Notes: generated by a model from the sequence alone, not told the origin. DNA of 64,000 nucleotides from Falsiroseomonas selenitidurans (GCF_012103215.1 NZ_JAAVNE010000003.1:1-64000); one strand, 5' to 3'; positions 1-8,939 are shown, counted from the stretch's first letter. A program made the numbers and translations.

Positions 1-113
1 TAGAAGCGGATCATCTCTGTCACGAGGGGGTGGATCCCCTTGTCGCCAGCCCCTGCCCCCGCCCCGCCCGCGCCGCTGAGCCGGGCGGCCCCGCGCCGGC
101 CGCGCCCGCGAGG

Positions 114-1223
114 TCAGGCCATGCCGCCCCGCGCCGCCACCGGCCAGAGACATTCCACCCTTCCCTTCCGCACGCCGACATACCAGTCGTAGCGGTCCAC
201 CGTCGGGTCGCAATGGCCAGGCACCAGCCGCACGGACTGGCCGAGCTTCGGCAGCAGGGAGGGGTCCTCCGCCTTCAGGCTGCCATGCTCGTCGGACGCC
301 CCGGCATAGGTCACGCCGGGCAGGCCGTGCACCAGCGGCAGGCCACTATCCACCGCCACCGCCTTGTGCCCGGCATCCAGCACCGCCACGCCCGGCTTCG
401 GCGCCGACATTACCTGGGACAGCACGAACAGGGATTGCCGGAACGGCGGCGGGTCCTCGTTGCGGGCGTAGTCGGCATCCATGAAGGCGTAGGAGCCGGC
501 CTGGATCTCGTTCCACACGCCGCTGGCCAGCTCATGCGCGAAGCTGCCGGTGCCGGCGCCGCCGACGATGGCGCAGGCCAGGCCGCGCTGGCGCAGCTGT
601 TCCACGGTGCGGCGCGTCTCCTCCGCCGCGGCCCCGATGGCCTCCGCGCGGGCTTCCGGCGTGCGGCGGTGCTGGGCGCTGCCGTGGTAGGATTGCAGCC
701 CGCCGAACACCAGATGCCGGCTGCCGGCGATGCGCTCCGCCAGTGCCACGGCTTCCGGCCCCGGCGCCACGCCGCAGCGGCCGGCGCCGCAGTCGATTTC
801 CACCAGCACGGTCATCCGCAGCCCGGCGGCTTCCGCCGCGGCCTCGATGGCGGCAATGCCGGCCTCGCCGTCGGCGCAGACGGCGACCCTGGCGATGGAG
901 GACAGCGCCGCCAGGCGGGCCAGCTTGCGCGGCGCGATGACCTCGTTGCTCACCAGGATGTCCGGCACGCCGCCCCAGGCCAGGGCCTCGGCCTCCGCCA
1001 CCTTCTGCACGCATTGGCCGATGGCACCGCGCCGCATCTGGGCCAGGGCGATGATGGGGGATTTGTGGGTCTTGGCATGGGCACGCAGCTTCGCGCCGGT
1101 CGGCGCCAGCATCGCCGCCATGGTGTCCAGGTTGTGCTCGAAGGCATCGAGGTCCAGCAGCAGCGCCGGCGTCTCGACATCCTCCTCGCGCATGCCGGGT
1201 TCGGCGGGCGGGGCTTGCAGCAT
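114..1223 (-). CDS. DSD1-like PLP enzyme (D-threonine aldolase / D-serine dehydratase family)
   Basis: A 369-residue alanine-racemase-fold PLP enzyme. The PLP lysine is probably K51 in RAHAKTHK, in the N-terminal TIM barrel. The C-terminal domain carries H337-C338 (PGHCDP), the metal-ligand pair typical of D-serine dehydratase/D-threonine aldolase proteins. Family members cleave or dehydrate D-3-hydroxy amino acids; the substrate cannot be told from sequence. The ATG at 1223 is preceded by GAGGA about 10 nt upstream; M11 is an alternative but has no SD. It lies 13 nt downstream of the class V aminotransferase-fold gene on the same strand, so the two probably form an operon handling an amino acid or amine. 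Confidence 0.85.
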   Translation of the reverse strand: MLQAPPAEPGMREEDVETPALLLDLDAFEHNLDTMAAMLAPTGAKLRAHAKTHKSPIIALAQMRRGAIGQCVQKVAEAEALAWGGVPDILVSNEVIAPRKLARLAALSSIARVAVCADGEAGIAAIEAAAEAAGLRMTVLVEIDCGAGRCGVAPGPEAVALAERIAGSRHLVFGGLQSYHGSAQHRRTPEARAEAIGAAAEETRRTVEQLRQRGLACAIVGGAGTGSFAHELASGVWNEIQAGSYAFMDADYARNEDPPPFRQSLFVLSQVMSAPKPGVAVLDAGHKAVAVDSGLPLVHGLPGVTYAGASDEHGSLKAEDPSLLPKLGQSVRLVPGHCDPTVDRYDWYVGVRKGRVECLWPVAARGGMA

Positions 1224-1236
1224 CTTCGTCGGTTCC

Positions 1237-2337
1237 TCAGTCGGACAATGCGGCCGTCAGGGCGCACATGATGGGGTCGATTTGCGACAGGGTGTTGTAG
1301 CCGTGGAAGCTGATGCGGATGCGGCCGCGGCCATTCCAGGCCAGCACGCCGCGCGCCGCCATGCCCTCCACCACGCGGGACGCCCGCTCATGCGCGATGC
1401 AGACGCTGGCACCGTGCCGGCGGGGATCGGGCGGGGTGATGCTGGGGATGCCCGCGGCATCCAGCCGCGCCAGCAGCGCCACGGTCAGCGCCTGCACATG
1501 CGCCTGCACGGCGGCGCGGTCGTAGCGCTCATGGTGGTCCAAGGCGGCATGCAGCGCGTAGCAGGGCGCATGGGCCGGGTTGCCGCGGGTGAAGCGGCCG
1601 GCATCGGGGCGCAGCGCCAGCTTCGCCGCGTAGTCCGGCCGCGGGCCGGTGACGATGGAATACCACCCCGCCGTCGCCGGCGCCCAGCCGGGCTGGCGCG
1701 CCCGGTTCCAATAGGCGATGGCCGTGCCGGTGATCCCCAGCATCCATTTGTAGCAGGCCGAGAAGGCGAAATCGGCGATGCTCGCCTCGATCGGCATCCA
1801 GCCGCTGGCCTGGGTGAAATCCACCACCAGCAGCGCCCCCACCCCATCGGCTGCCGCCCGCAGCGCCGCCAGGTCGTGCCGCCGCGCATCGAGGTAGGAG
1901 ACGGCAGAGACCGCGACCATCCGCGTCCGCGCATCGGCCGCCGCCGCAACGGCCTCCGGCTCCGCCATCGGCACGAAGCGCAGTTCCACGCCGCGCAGCG
2001 ACAGCGGCGCGACGACGGAGGCGTATTCGTTGCGATCGACCAGCACATTGTCGCCGGGGCGCCAGTCCAGGCTCTCCACCAGCAGGGACATCCCCTCCGC
2101 CACCGAGGCGACGAGGCCGATATCGCCCGTCTCCACGGACCAGAAGGCGGCGAGCCGCGCGCGCAGCCGTTCAACCTCCGCATCCAGCTTGGCGCGCCCC
2201 GCGGGGCCGGTGGATTTGTCCAGCGCATGGCGGGACAGGGCCATGGCCTGGGCGTGCAGCACCGGCGTCTCGCCGGCGGCGCAGACATGCACCAGGCCCG
2301 CGGGGATCAGAAAGTCGGCCGGGTCGAACAGGGGCAT
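1237..2337 (-). CDS. class V aminotransferase-fold PLP enzyme
   Basis: A 366-residue fold-type I PLP protein of the cysteine desulfurase/kynureninase-like group. The Schiff-base lysine is K197 in SACYKWMLG, and D173 with Q176 (VVDFTQASG) form the usual PLP-contacting strand. It lacks the C-terminal catalytic cysteine loop of IscS-type desulfurases, so a transaminase, lyase or epimerase role is more likely. It is the first gene of a minus-strand pair with the DSD1-like gene and is divergent from the acyl-CoA dehydrogenase gene across 65 bp. No strong SD is visible before the ATG. Exact reaction unknown. Confidence 0.8.
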   Translation of the reverse strand: MPLFDPADFLIPAGLVHVCAAGETPVLHAQAMALSRHALDKSTGPAGRAKLDAEVERLRARLAAFWSVETGDIGLVASVAEGMSLLVESLDWRPGDNVLVDRNEYASVVAPLSLRGVELRFVPMAEPEAVAAAADARTRMVAVSAVSYLDARRHDLAALRAAADGVGALLVVDFTQASGWMPIEASIADFAFSACYKWMLGITGTAIAYWNRARQPGWAPATAGWYSIVTGPRPDYAAKLALRPDAGRFTRGNPAHAPCYALHAALDHHERYDRAAVQAHVQALTVALLARLDAAGIPSITPPDPRRHGASVCIAHERASRVVEGMAARGVLAWNGRGRIRISFHGYNTLSQIDPIMCALTAALSD

Positions 2338-2402
2338 GCGGCACCAAGGGTTGCGCTTCGCCGCCAGCTTGGCACGCTGTCGGGCAAGGAGACAGCCAAC
2401 CC

Positions 2403-3569
2403 ATGGATTTTGCCCTGACGCCGGCGCAGGAGGCGCTGCGCGACGCCGTGACGCGGCTCTGCGCCCGATTCGGCGATGACTACTGGCTCGCGGCCGACCG
2501 TGGCCATCGCTTCCCCCAGGAATTCCACGCCGCCATGGCGGAGGATGGCTGGCTCGGCATCTGCATGCCCGAGCGCGTCGGCGGCGCCGGGCTCGGCGTG
2601 ACGGAGGCGGCCATCATGATGCAGGCGGTGGCCCAATCCGGCGCCGCCATGACCGGCGCCTCGGCCATCCACATGAACATCTTCGGCCCCATGCCGGTGG
2701 TGGTGCATGGCACGGAAGCGCAGCAGGACCGCATGCTGCCGCCGCTGATCGCCGGCGCCGAGAAGGCCTGCTTCGCGGTGACGGAACCCAACACCGGCCT
2801 CGACACAACGCAGCTCAAGACCTTCGCGGCGCGCAGCAACACAGGCTACGTCATCAAGGGCCAGAAGGTCTGGATCAGCACGGCGCAGGTGGCCGACCGC
2901 ATGCTGATCCTGGCCCGCACCACGCCGCTGGAGCGGGTAGGGAAGCGCAGCGAGGGCCTGTCGCTGTTCTACACGCGGCTCGACCGCAGCAAGGTCCAGG
3001 TGCGCGAGATCCCCAAAATGGGCCGGCATGGCGTCGATTCGAACGAGTTGTTCATCGACGGGCTGGAGGTGCCGGAGGCGGACCGCATCGGCGAGGAAGG
3101 CCGCGGCTTCGACTACATCCTGCATGGCCTCAATCCGGAGCGCATCCTGGTCGCGGCGGAGGCGATCGGCATCGGCCATGCCGCCATCGCCCGCGCCAGC
3201 GCCTATGCGAAGGACCGCGTGGTCTTCGGCCGCCCGATCGGCCAGAACCAGGCCATCCAGCACCCGCTGGCCGCCTGCTGGATGCAGCTGGAAGCGGCGC
3301 GGCTGATGGTGATGCAGGCCGCCTGGAAATACGATCAGGGCCTGCCCTGCGGTGCCGAGGCAAATGCCGGAAAATACCTGGCCGGCGAGGCCGGCTTCAA
3401 CGCCTGCCAGCAGGCGGTGATGACCCTGGGCGGCTATGGCTATGCGCAGGAATTCCACCTGGAACGCCTGCTGCGCGAAAGCCTGATCCCGCGCATCGCG
3501 CCGGTCAGCCCGCAGCTGGTGCTCTGCTACATCGCCGAGCGCGTGCTCGGCCTGCCCCGCAGCTACTGA
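2403..3569 (+). CDS. acyl-CoA dehydrogenase family protein
   Basis: A 388-residue flavoprotein with the full acyl-CoA dehydrogenase layout: an N-terminal helical domain, a middle beta domain (FAVTEPNTGLD, VWISTA) and a C-terminal helical domain (GGYGYAQEFHLERLLRES). It should transfer electrons from an acyl-CoA alpha,beta bond to ETF through FAD. The segment that normally carries the MCAD-type catalytic glutamate (YEGT) reads RIAPVSPQ, so the base is missing from the usual place, as in some divergent family members. AAGGAG lies 11 nt before the ATG. The stop overlaps the next start (TGATG), so it is translationally coupled to the alpha/beta hydrolase, which might act on the same CoA ester. 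Confidence 0.88.
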   Translation: MDFALTPAQEALRDAVTRLCARFGDDYWLAADRGHRFPQEFHAAMAEDGWLGICMPERVGGAGLGVTEAAIMMQAVAQSGAAMTGASAIHMNIFGPMPVVVHGTEAQQDRMLPPLIAGAEKACFAVTEPNTGLDTTQLKTFAARSNTGYVIKGQKVWISTAQVADRMLILARTTPLERVGKRSEGLSLFYTRLDRSKVQVREIPKMGRHGVDSNELFIDGLEVPEADRIGEEGRGFDYILHGLNPERILVAAEAIGIGHAAIARASAYAKDRVVFGRPIGQNQAIQHPLAACWMQLEAARLMVMQAAWKYDQGLPCGAEANAGKYLAGEAGFNACQQAVMTLGGYGYAQEFHLERLLRESLIPRIAPVSPQLVLCYIAERVLGLPRSY

Positions 3570-4396
3570 TGCTGGCGGGGCTGGAAGCCGCCGCCACGCG
3601 GCATGAGACCCCGTGCGGCGCGGGCCGGATGGTCTGGCGGGTGTGGAACGCCCCGGGCGGTGCGCCGGTGCTGCTGCTGCACGGCGGCAGCGGGTCCTGG
3701 CGGCATTGGGTGAAGCAGATCCCCTGGCTGGCGGCGCAGCGGATGGTGATCGCGCCCGACCTGCCGGGCCTGGGCGAAAGCGACGACCCGCCGGAACCGC
3801 AGGACCCGGCGACCATCGCCGGCGTGCTGGTGGAGGGCCTGTCCGGGATCGTGGCGGACACGGCCGCGATGGACCTGGTCGGCTTCTCCTTCGGCGCCAT
3901 CACCGCGGGCCATGTGGCGCGGCTGCTGGCGCCGAGGCTGCGCAGCGTGACCATCTGCGGCGCCGGCGCGCTGGGCACGCCGCGCAGCCCGACCAGCCTG
4001 GTGAAGGTGCGGGACAAGCAGGGCGCGGAGAGGGTGGCCGCCCACCGCCACAACCTGGCGGCGCTGATGTTCGCCGACCCGGAGAGGATCGACCCGCTGG
4101 CGCTGGCGATCCAGGAGATCAATTCCCAGGCCGCGCGGCTGAAAAGCCGGCAATTCGCGCCTTCCGCCAACCTGAAGGATGCGCTGGCCGCGGCGCAGGG
4201 CGTGCCGGTGAATGCCGTGTGGGGGGAGCGCGACGCGGTGGCCTGGCCCAACCTGCAGCGTCGCATCGAGACGCTGAAGGAAGCGCGGCCGGATGCGCGC
4301 GTGGCCGTGGTGCCCGGCGCCGGCCATTGGGTGGCCTATGAGGCGGCGGCGGCGCTGGATGCCCTGCTGCGGGACTGGATCACCCCGAATCGATGA
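3569..4396 (+). CDS. alpha/beta fold hydrolase
   Basis: A 275-residue alpha/beta hydrolase with an intact catalytic set: oxyanion-loop HGG (38-40), nucleophile S107 in the elbow GFSFG, an acid candidate in the strand WGERD, and a C-terminal histidine in GAGHW. It is coupled to the acyl-CoA dehydrogenase by a 1-nt TGATG overlap, which suggests thioester or ester cleavage in the same catabolic route. No signal peptide, so cytoplasmic. Substrate unknown. A hairpin (4407-4449) lies just downstream. Confidence 0.85.
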   Translation: MLAGLEAAATRHETPCGAGRMVWRVWNAPGGAPVLLLHGGSGSWRHWVKQIPWLAAQRMVIAPDLPGLGESDDPPEPQDPATIAGVLVEGLSGIVADTAAMDLVGFSFGAITAGHVARLLAPRLRSVTICGAGALGTPRSPTSLVKVRDKQGAERVAAHRHNLAALMFADPERIDPLALAIQEINSQAARLKSRQFAPSANLKDALAAAQGVPVNAVWGERDAVAWPNLQRRIETLKEARPDARVAVVPGAGHWVAYEAAAALDALLRDWITPNR

Positions 4397-4406
4397 GCGG
4401 ACCAAG

Positions 4407-4449
4407 CAAGGCGGCGCGTTTTCGGCTATGGAGCCGACGGGCCGCCTTG
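4407..4449. other. nested inverted repeat between hydrolase and DUF3597 gene
   Basis: The outer arms CAAGGCGGC (4407-4415) and GCCGCCTTG (4441-4449) are perfect complements. Inside them, TCGGCT (4422-4427) pairs with AGCCGA (4432-4437) around ATGG. The structure sits 10 nt after the hydrolase stop and 19 nt before the TTG start of the next gene. There is no T-tract, so it may be a weak terminator or a leader hairpin. Confidence 0.45.
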
Positions 4450-4468
4450 GCCTTCGGGAGCAGTCCGC

Positions 4469-4816
4469 TTGAGCATCTTCCTATCCATCCGTACCAAGAT
4501 CCTGGGCGAGCCTGACGCCATGGCCGCAACGCCCGGCACCAAGCCGGTTGCGGTGCCGCCGGTGGATGTGGAGGTGGTGTTGATGAAGCTGGCCTCCGCC
4601 TCCAAGCAGAAGCTGGATTGGCGGCGTTCGATCGTCGACCTGCTGAAGCTGCTCGGCCTGGATTCCACGCAGGATTCGCGGCGGGAGCTGGCGAAGGAAC
4701 TGCGCTACCATGGCGATATGGCGGACCTGCCCACGCTCAACCTCTGGCTGCATCGCCAGGTGATGACGAAGCTGGCGGAGCAGGGCGGCCGGGTGCCGAA
4801 TTCCCTGCGCGCCTGA
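4469..4816 (+). CDS. DUF3597 domain protein (TTG start)
   Basis: A 115-residue small protein matching the DUF3597 family over its whole length (DWRRSIVDLLKLLGLDS, then ELAKEL and LNLWLHRQVM). Function unknown; no membrane segment or signal. The start is TTG, chosen because family members begin M-S-I-F, which matches TTG-AGC-ATC-TTC exactly, and because GGGAG (4456-4460) lies 8 nt upstream. A 10-bp-stem palindromic repeat begins directly after its stop codon. Confidence 0.8.
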   Translation: MSIFLSIRTKILGEPDAMAATPGTKPVAVPPVDVEVVLMKLASASKQKLDWRRSIVDLLKLLGLDSTQDSRRELAKELRYHGDMADLPTLNLWLHRQVMTKLAEQGGRVPNSLRA

Positions 4817-4817
4817 A

Positions 4818-4847
4818 CGTTTCACCGTCTTCGCCTGCGGTGAAACG
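4818..4847. repeat. palindromic repeat, copy 1
   Basis: Perfect 10-bp stem, CGTTTCACCG pairing with CGGTGAAACG, around the loop TCTTCGCCTG. The same stem with a one-base-different loop recurs at 51466-51497. It lies 2 nt after the DUF3597 stop, in a convergent intergenic region, and is followed by two direct copies of GGTTATGCCGG (4882-4892 and 4894-4904). It looks like a dispersed REP-like element rather than a gene-specific site. Confidence 0.6.
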
Positions 4848-4927
4848 GCTCCAGCGCGCTCGGGGCGCGGGTCACTCAACGGGTTATGCCGGGGGTTATG
4901 CCGGACCCCGGGCTTGAGCGGTTGCCC

Positions 4928-5707
4928 TCATGCCGCCTTCGCAGCCATGCGTTCGCGGTAGCGGGCACCCCAGCCCTCGCCGCGCACCCAGGCCAGGAAA
5001 TTCTCGGCCTCCGGCGCCTGCTTCGTCACCGCGCAGACGCTGCGCCAGGCCAAGGCATGCATGCAGGAGGTGACGGGCGCCTCCCCCAGGAAGGGCTGCC
5101 CCAGGATCGGCCCCAGCGTCGGCATGCCGGTGCCGAGCATGGCCACCGCCTGCACGCGCCCCGCCGGCAGCGCGGCCAGGGCGGCGGCGGCACCCTGCGC
5201 CGTCATGGCGTAGATGGGATGAAAGCTGCCATCGGCCATGGCGCCGCGGGAGACCGCCGCCACCTCGAAGCCGCGCGCGGTCCAGTAGTCCACGGCGGCG
5301 CCGGTCAGATCGTCCGGATAGGGCGAGACCAGCCCGATGCGTTCCGCCCCCACCGCGTGGAACGCATCGCGCACCGCCAGCGCGGCGGTGATGACGGGGA
5401 TGCCCAGCGCATCCTGCATCCGCGCCACCAGCGCATCCTCCTCCGCCACCCCGGCATAGTAGCTGGCGCCGGTGCAGGCGAAGGCCAGGGCGTCGATCGG
5501 GGCATTGGCGAACTGCGCCGCGGCGCTGGGCAACTCGGCCAGATAGTCCAGCAGGCGGGCGATGATGGTCGGCTTGCTGCTGGTCATCCGCGCATTCAGC
5601 ATGGCGATGCCGGGCGGCCAGAGCATGGCGAATTCCGGTTCCACCGTGGTGTTGGCCTGCGGCGTCAGCACGCCCACCAGCCCCCGCGGGGCATATTCGA
5701 CCGTCAT
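4928..5707 (-). CDS. Asp/Glu racemase-superfamily protein (maleate isomerase / arylmalonate decarboxylase-like)
   Basis: A 259-residue protein of the aspartate/glutamate racemase superfamily. The first catalytic cysteine position is in FACTGASYY and the second in VTSCMHALAW; the N-terminal PQANTTVEPE matches the substrate-binding loop of maleate isomerase and arylmalonate decarboxylase. These enzymes isomerise, racemise or decarboxylate small di-acids. The start at 5707 is preceded by GGAGGAGAG; the open frame extends 62 codons further but has no SD there. The gene is divergent from a Bug-type receptor gene, a frequent pairing for carboxylic acid uptake and use. Substrate unknown. Confidence 0.78.
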   Translation of the reverse strand: MTVEYAPRGLVGVLTPQANTTVEPEFAMLWPPGIAMLNARMTSSKPTIIARLLDYLAELPSAAAQFANAPIDALAFACTGASYYAGVAEEDALVARMQDALGIPVITAALAVRDAFHAVGAERIGLVSPYPDDLTGAAVDYWTARGFEVAAVSRGAMADGSFHPIYAMTAQGAAAALAALPAGRVQAVAMLGTGMPTLGPILGQPFLGEAPVTSCMHALAWRSVCAVTKQAPEAENFLAWVRGEGWGARYRERMAAKAA

Positions 5708-5811
5708 GCTCTCTCCTCCACCCGGTGGCGGCACAAACTGGCATGCAAGTCGCTTGTCCGTCAGGCCCCGCCAGGGCTTACTGCCGCGCCATCCGAGCGG
5801 AGGATTTTCGC

Positions 5812-6786
5812 ATGCGTCGCCGCCACCTTCTGTCCCTGCTGCCGGGTGCCCTGGCCGCGCCCTCCCTCGCCCTGCCTTCCCTGGCGCTGGCACAGGCCGG
5901 CTACCCGGCCCGCCCGGTGCGCGTCATCGTCCCCTTCCCGCCCGGCGGCACCACGGACTTCATCGCCCGCCTGGTCGGCGCCCGGCTGACCACGGTCTTC
6001 GGCCAGACCTTCGTGGTGGAGAACCGCGCCGGCGCCGGCGGCACGCTGGGCTCCGATCTGGTGGCGAAGAGCCCGCCCGACGGACAGACGCTGATCGTCT
6101 CCAACATCGCCAGCTTCGGCGTCGGCCCCAGCGTCTACCGCTCCATGCCCTATGATTCGGTGCGCGACTTCGCGCATGTGGCGCTGATGGCGGAGATCCC
6201 CTCGGTGCTGGCGGTGAATGTCAGCAGCCCGATCCGCAGCCTGGCGGATTTCATCGCCGCGGCGAAGGCGCGGCCGGGGCTGAATGTCGGCTCGCCGGGG
6301 AATGGAACCTCCTCCCACGCCAAGCAGGCCATCCTGCAACGCGCCGCCGGCATCGAGACGACGCATGTGCCCTATCGCGGCAGCGGCCCGATGATGAACG
6401 ACGTGGCCGGCGGCGCCCTCGAATCCATGATCACCACGCTGGTGGAGGCCGGGCGCAACGAACGCTTCCGCCTGCTGGCGGTGACGGCGGCCGAACGGGT
6501 GCCGGGCTGGCCCAACCTGCCCACCTTCAAGGAGCTGGGCTATCCGGACCTCGTCGCCTCCACCTGGTTCGGCCTTTCCGCCGCCGCCGGCACGCCGGAA
6601 GCGATCGTGACGAAGCTGAACGCGGAGGTGCTGGCGGCGCTGGCCACGCCCGAGATCAGCGCCAGGCTGGTGGAGACTGGCGCGACGCCGCGGCGGATGT
6701 CCGCCGCCGACTACAGCGCCTTCGTCGCGGCGGAGGTGACGCGCTGGGCGGCGGTGGTGCGGGATGCCGGCATCCGGCTGGACTGA
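5812..6786 (+). CDS. Bug-family tripartite tricarboxylate transporter receptor (periplasmic binding protein)
   Basis: A 324-residue periplasmic solute receptor of the Bug/TctC family. A signal peptide with an arginine-rich n-region (MRRRHLLS) and A-rich core ends near LALAQA (about 28). Family markers follow: VRVIVPFPPGGTTD, VVENRAGAGG, and the GSPGNGTSSH segment for carboxylate binding. The start has GCGGAGG 8 nt upstream; the open frame upstream of it is not coding. No membrane subunits (TctA/TctB) are nearby, as is common for orphan Bug receptors. Divergent from the racemase-like gene, hence probably a di- or tricarboxylate. Confidence 0.9.
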   Translation: MRRRHLLSLLPGALAAPSLALPSLALAQAGYPARPVRVIVPFPPGGTTDFIARLVGARLTTVFGQTFVVENRAGAGGTLGSDLVAKSPPDGQTLIVSNIASFGVGPSVYRSMPYDSVRDFAHVALMAEIPSVLAVNVSSPIRSLADFIAAAKARPGLNVGSPGNGTSSHAKQAILQRAAGIETTHVPYRGSGPMMNDVAGGALESMITTLVEAGRNERFRLLAVTAAERVPGWPNLPTFKELGYPDLVASTWFGLSAAAGTPEAIVTKLNAEVLAALATPEISARLVETGATPRRMSAADYSAFVAAEVTRWAAVVRDAGIRLD

Positions 6787-6788
6787 GC

Positions 6789-7001
6789 ATGGAGGGGAAG
6801 CCGCCCGCCCCGAAGCGCCCGGCGCAGACCGAGCGGGAGGCCCGGCTCGCCGCGGCGCTGCGCGACAATCTGCGCCGCCGCAAGGCGCAGGCCCGCGCGC
6901 GGACGGCGCCGCCGGCCGTGGGCGAGGCGCCGCCGGCGGTGGACGAGGCGCCCCCGGCGGTGGGCGGGGCGGCACCGAACCCGGCCGAGGAGGCAGGCTG
7001 A
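6789..7001 (+). CDS. small basic protein with APPAV repeats
   Basis: A 70-residue protein whose first half is highly charged ([19 protein letters not shown]). This resembles small conserved proteins of Rhodospirillales that I know only as hypothetical. The second half is three copies of APPAV-(G/D)-E encoded by a 21-bp tandem repeat. It starts 2 nt after the Bug receptor stop, so it may be cotranscribed. No known function; the charged half could bind nucleic acid, but that is a guess. Confidence 0.5.
   Translation: MEGKPPAPKRPAQTEREARLAAALRDNLRRRKAQARARTAPPAVGEAPPAVDEAPPAVGGAAPNPAEEAG
6906..6968 (+). repeat. 21-bp tandem repeat, 3 units
   Basis: Three in-frame 21-bp units (6906-6926, 6927-6947, 6948-6968) that differ at a few bases and encode APPAV-G/D-E/G. 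They form the C-terminal half of the small basic protein; copy number may vary between strains. Confidence 0.7.
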
Positions 7002-7062
7002 TGGACGCGCCCGCCCGCATCGGCTAACCCCGCGCACCCGATCGCCAGAGGGCCGCGCCGCC

Positions 7063-7617
7063 ATGTCCATCATGCCCGATACCTGGATCCGCCGCATGGC
7101 GCAGGAGACGGGGATGATCGAGCCCTTCGTCGAAAGCCAGCGGCGGGAGGGCGTGATCTCCTACGGCCTGTCCAGCTACGGCTACGACGCCCGCCTGGCC
7201 GACGAGTTCAAGATCTTCACCAACGTCGACAATGCGCTGGTGGATCCGAAGGTGTTCTCGGACCAGGGGTTTGTCACACGGCGGGGGGAGACCTGCATCA
7301 TCCCGCCGAACAGCTTCGTGCTGTGCCACACCATCGAATACTTCCGCATCCCGCGCGACGTGCTGGTGATCTGCCTCGGCAAATCCACCTATGCGCGCTG
7401 CGGGCTGATCGTGAACGTCACGCCGCTGGAGCCCGAATGGGAGGGCCAGGTGACCATCGAGATCAGCAACACCACCCCCCTGCCGGCCCGCATCCATGCC
7501 AATGAGGGCATCTGCCAGTTCCTGTTCCTGCAGGGCAGCGCCCCGCCCGAGGTCAGCTATGCCGACCGGAAGGGCAAGTACATGGGCCAGCGCGGCGTCG
7601 CGCTGCCGAAGCTATGA
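7063..7617 (+). CDS. dcd: dCTP deaminase
   Basis: A 184-residue trimeric dCTP deaminase that converts dCTP to dUTP for thymidylate synthesis. Conserved blocks are all present: SSYGYDAR (37-44), [10 protein letters not shown] (106-115, nucleotide binding), TPLEPEWEG (120-128, with the catalytic glutamate) and KYMGQ near the C terminus. Length is normal for the mono-functional enzyme and it lacks the dUTPase-type C-terminal tail. It is followed 61 nt later by murA on the same strand, so these housekeeping genes may be cotranscribed. Confidence 0.96.
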   Translation: MSIMPDTWIRRMAQETGMIEPFVESQRREGVISYGLSSYGYDARLADEFKIFTNVDNALVDPKVFSDQGFVTRRGETCIIPPNSFVLCHTIEYFRIPRDVLVICLGKSTYARCGLIVNVTPLEPEWEGQVTIEISNTTPLPARIHANEGICQFLFLQGSAPPEVSYADRKGKYMGQRGVALPKL

Positions 7618-7678
7618 GACGGCCGGCGGCACGGGCCGCCCGCCACGCCACGTCGATCCGGCCAGGGAAACACAGCTG

Positions 7679-8932
7679 ATGGACCGCATCCGCATCCGTG
7701 GCGGCAAGCCGCTCTCCGGCCGCATCCCGATCGGCGGCGCCAAGAACGCCACCCTGCCGCTGATGGCCGCCGGCCTGCTCTCGGAGGGCCCGCTGACGCT
7801 GGAGAACGCGCCGGACCTGGCCGACATCACCACCATGCGCCACCTTCTGGTGCAGCACGGCATGCAGGTGACGCAGGACAAGGCCGAGCGCCGCCTGGTG
7901 CTGTCCGGGGCGGCCGACAATCTGGAAGCGCCCTACGACCTCGTGCGCAAGATGCGCGCATCGGTCCTCGTGCTCGGCCCGCTGGTGGCCCGCTTCGGGG
8001 AGGCCCGGGTCTCCCTGCCCGGCGGCTGCGCCATCGGCACCCGCCCGGTGGACCTGCACATCAAGGGGCTGGAGCAAATGGGCGCCGTCTTCGACCTGGA
8101 AGGCGGCTACATGCATGCCAAGGCGCCGCAGGGCCTGCGCGGCGCGCGCATCATCTTCCCGCAGGTCAGCGTCGGCGCCACGGAAAACCTGCTGATGGCG
8201 GCCACCCTGGCCGAAGGCACGACGGAGCTGGTGAACGCGGCGCGGGAGCCGGAGATCGGCGACCTCGCCATGTGCCTGATGCGCATGGGCGCGCGGATCG
8301 AGGGCATCGGCACGGACCGCCTTGTGGTGGAGGGGGTGAAGCGGCTCGGCGCCGCGACGCACCCGATCATCCCGGACCGGATCGAGGCCGGCACCTATGC
8401 CTGCGCCGCCGCCATCACCGGCGGCACGGTGCTGCTGGAAGGCGCCAGGATGGTCGATCTCGGCGCCGTGGTGCGAACCTTGCGCGAATGCGGGGTGGAT
8501 GTGGCGGAGGAGACGGCCGGGCTGCGCATCACCCGCAGCAACGGCCTGCGCGGCGCCGATGTGATGACGGAGCCCTTCCCCGGCTTCGCCACCGACATGC
8601 AGGCGCAGTTCATGGCGCTGATGTGCGTGGCCGAGGGCGCCAGCATGATCACGGAGACGATCTTCGAGAACCGCTTCATGCATGTGCCGGAACTGACCCG
8701 CATGGGTGCGCGCATCAAGTATCATGGCCAGTCCGCCATCGTGCGCGGCGTGCCGAAGCTGTCCGGCGCCCCGGTGATGGCGACCGACCTGCGCGCCAGC
8801 GTGTCCCTGGTGCTGGCCGGGCTGGCGGCGCAGGGGGAGACCATCGTCAACCGCGTCTACCACCTGGACCGCGGCTATGAGGCGATCGAGCGCAAGCTTT
8901 CGGCCGTGGGGGCGGAGATCGAACGGATCTGA
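7679..8932 (+). CDS. murA: UDP-N-acetylglucosamine 1-carboxyvinyltransferase
   Basis: A 417-residue MurA, the first committed enzyme of peptidoglycan synthesis, which transfers enolpyruvate from PEP to UDP-GlcNAc in the cytoplasm. K22-N23 (GGAKNA) and the catalytic C117 in [12 protein letters not shown] are present, so it is the fosfomycin-sensitive cysteine type. The ATG at 7679 gives the standard MxxIxIxGG N terminus and has AGGGA upstream; the frame is open further up inside dcd. It is tail-to-tail with the glyoxalase-like gene with only 7 nt between, and no terminator is visible. Confidence 0.97.
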   Translation: MDRIRIRGGKPLSGRIPIGGAKNATLPLMAAGLLSEGPLTLENAPDLADITTMRHLLVQHGMQVTQDKAERRLVLSGAADNLEAPYDLVRKMRASVLVLGPLVARFGEARVSLPGGCAIGTRPVDLHIKGLEQMGAVFDLEGGYMHAKAPQGLRGARIIFPQVSVGATENLLMAATLAEGTTELVNAAREPEIGDLAMCLMRMGARIEGIGTDRLVVEGVKRLGAATHPIIPDRIEAGTYACAAAITGGTVLLEGARMVDLGAVVRTLRECGVDVAEETAGLRITRSNGLRGADVMTEPFPGFATDMQAQFMALMCVAEGASMITETIFENRFMHVPELTRMGARIKYHGQSAIVRGVPKLSGAPVMATDLRASVSLVLAGLAAQGETIVNRVYHLDRGYEAIERKLSAVGAEIERI

Positions 8933-8939
8933 GGCTCCG

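Noticed and set aside
1..113. Possible start of a gene running off the left edge (GTG at 23 or ATG at 14 on the minus strand)
   Set aside because: Only 14-23 nt remain in the window, with no convincing SD, so no product can be supported. The rest of this stretch is GC-rich filler after the DSD1-like stop.
5749..5760. CAAG-TCG-CTTG dyad between the racemase and Bug receptor genes
   Set aside because: Four-base arms are expected by chance; no good promoter pair could be placed around it.
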